In this document: positions 51,117 to 52,016 of the stretch, in pieces
Position numbering within the stretch: the first letter of the stretch is position 1
Layout: each line of letters opens with the position of its first letter
Assembly (NCBI GenBank): GCA_934167095.1
Contig: CAKPKE010000010.1
Coordinates: 1 to 52,016, forward strand
Direction: 5' to 3'
Source: an uncultured Clostridia bacterium
Lineage (GTDB): Bacteria > Bacillota > Clostridia > TANB77 > CAG-508
Length of the DNA: 52,016 bases
Notes under the pieces: model-generated
Told to the model about the DNA's origin: nothing
The model's input: only the letters and a program-made list of their open reading frames with translations
Database searches by the model: none
Translations under genes and position numbers: made by a program

Positions 51117-52016
51117 ATGGTAAATGAATTTAAAAAAGATTTTCCAATATTTAATAATAAAGATATAGTTTATTTAGATAGCGGAGCAACAACGCAAAAG
51201 CCTATACAAGTAATAAAAAAGATAGAAGAATTTTACGAAAATGAAAATGCAAATCCTCATAGAGGAGCGTATTTACTAAGCATTGAAGCTACACAAGCTT
51301 ATGAAGAAGCAAGAGATAAAATTGCAAAGTTCATAAATGCAAAACACAGAGAAGAAGTAATTTTTTCAAAAAATGCAACAGAAAGTTTAAATTTAATTGC
51401 TTATTCTTATGGCCTAGAAAACTTGAAAAAAGATGATGAAATTGTAATTTCAATAATGGAACATCATTCTAATTTAGTGCCTTGGCAAAAAGTTGCAAAG
51501 CAGACAGGTGCAAAATTAAATTATATGTATATAAATGATGAATTTGAAATTTCTGATGAAGAGATAGAAAATAAAATCACAAATAAAACTAAAGTGGTTG
51601 GAATTACTTATGTATCAAATGTTACAGGAACAATAAACAATGTTAAAAAAATAATTGAAAAAGCGCATAAAGTAGGAGCAAAAGTAGTTGTTGATGCTTC
51701 TCAAGCAATTCCACACATGAAGATTGATGTACAAGATTTAAACTGTGATTTTCTAGTATTTTCAGGACATAAAATGTTTGCTCCACTAGGAATAGGTGTG
51801 CTTTATGGAAAAAGGGAAATTCTAAATAACATGACTCCGTTTTTAATGGGTGGAGACATGATAGAATATGTTTATGAACAAGATACAACTTTTGCTCCAC
51901 TTCCAAATAAATTTGAAGCTGGAACTCAAAATGTAGAAGGCGTTGTAGGACTTGCTGCGGCCATAGACTACATTAATCAAATTGGATATGATAAAATAGA
52001 CGAAATTGAAAATGAA
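51117..52016 (+). CDS. sufS: SufS cysteine desulfurase (partial, cut by the window end)
   Basis: PLP enzyme that supplies sulfur from cysteine to SufU/SufBCD. AAGGAG precedes the ATG at 51117. Visible are YLDSGATTQKP, NPHRGAYLLS, FSKNATESLN, MEHHSNLVPW, VVDASQAIPHM and the PLP-binding lysine K219 in FSGHKMFAP. The frame is open to the last base, 300 codons. The catalytic cysteine, near residue 360 in the family, is outside the window. Confidence 0.96.
   Translation, partial: MVNEFKKDFPIFNNKDIVYLDSGATTQKPIQVIKKIEEFYENENANPHRGAYLLSIEATQAYEEARDKIAKFINAKHREEVIFSKNATESLNLIAYSYGLENLKKDDEIVISIMEHHSNLVPWQKVAKQTGAKLNYMYINDEFEISDEEIENKITNKTKVVGITYVSNVTGTINNVKKIIEKAHKVGAKVVVDASQAIPHMKIDVQDLNCDFLVFSGHKMFAPLGIGVLYGKREILNNMTPFLMGGDMIEYVYEQDTTFAPLPNKFEAGTQNVEGVVGLAAAIDYINQIGYDKIDEIENE

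Overview
The window comes from a strongly AT-rich Clostridia-type (Bacillota) genome, probably an uncultured gut lineage. The reasons are AGA-dominated codon use, Gram-positive ribosome binding sites with frequent TTG/GTG starts, a YtxC-type sporulation gene, a SufCBDS operon behind a DtxR/MntR-like regulator, and the pilin-like leader (KGITLVALVVTIVVLLILAG) seen in many secreted proteins of such lineages. These are taxonomic inferences from gene content; no search was run.

Layout. 1-2850 is accessory: three orphan genes and an orphan radical SAM gene. Then come tRNA-Gly (2883-2956, minus), a P-type Ca2+ ATPase and a polysaccharide deacetylase. 7015-10805 is a diversity-generating retroelement (DGR). 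It has a pilin-leader/FGE-fold target gene whose last ~167 bp are the variable repeat, two downstream template-like copies on the target strand, and a convergent minus-strand operon of Avd-like protein and DGR reverse transcriptase. The variable repeat differs from the second copy at nine positions, and every one is an adenine in that copy. After tRNA-Leu (11128-11211) lies a mobilizable element: a frameshifted large serine recombinase, a three-hairpin oriT-like region, a MobV relaxase and a small cargo gene.

15700-18640 is a second accessory stretch of small orphan genes, most with their own promoter, leader and terminator, plus a GNAT pseudogene. Four such genes across the window (200, 17749 minus, 18293, 42858) have sigma-A promoters with 17-bp spacers containing the same 9-mer TTATGTAAA. 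A fifth (15836) has a variant and shares a pseudoknot-like leader with the 18293 gene. Their codon use is less AT-biased than the host genes. I read them as a dispersed, co-regulated family of single-gene cassettes of unknown function.

18711-36264 is core: argS, dapF, recN (with paired palindromes at its promoter), an M50 protease, tsaD (frameshifted as read), a phosphoesterase, tig-clpP-clpX, queA-tgt, a WG-repeat membrane protein, yajC, a TIGR04086-type protein, secD, a shortened secF, and a rhodanese. 36373-41888 holds ytxC, a GH57/DUF4912 pair divergent from a GT4 glycosyltransferase (alpha-glucan metabolism), and a ylbF-like gene. 42029-47304 holds a membrane HExxH protein, another orphan cassette, an NrdD-like protein lacking its glycyl-radical domain and one active-site cysteine, and an acyl-CoA synthetase. 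47451 to the end is the regulator-sufC-sufB-sufD-sufS iron-sulfur operon, cut by the window edge inside sufS.
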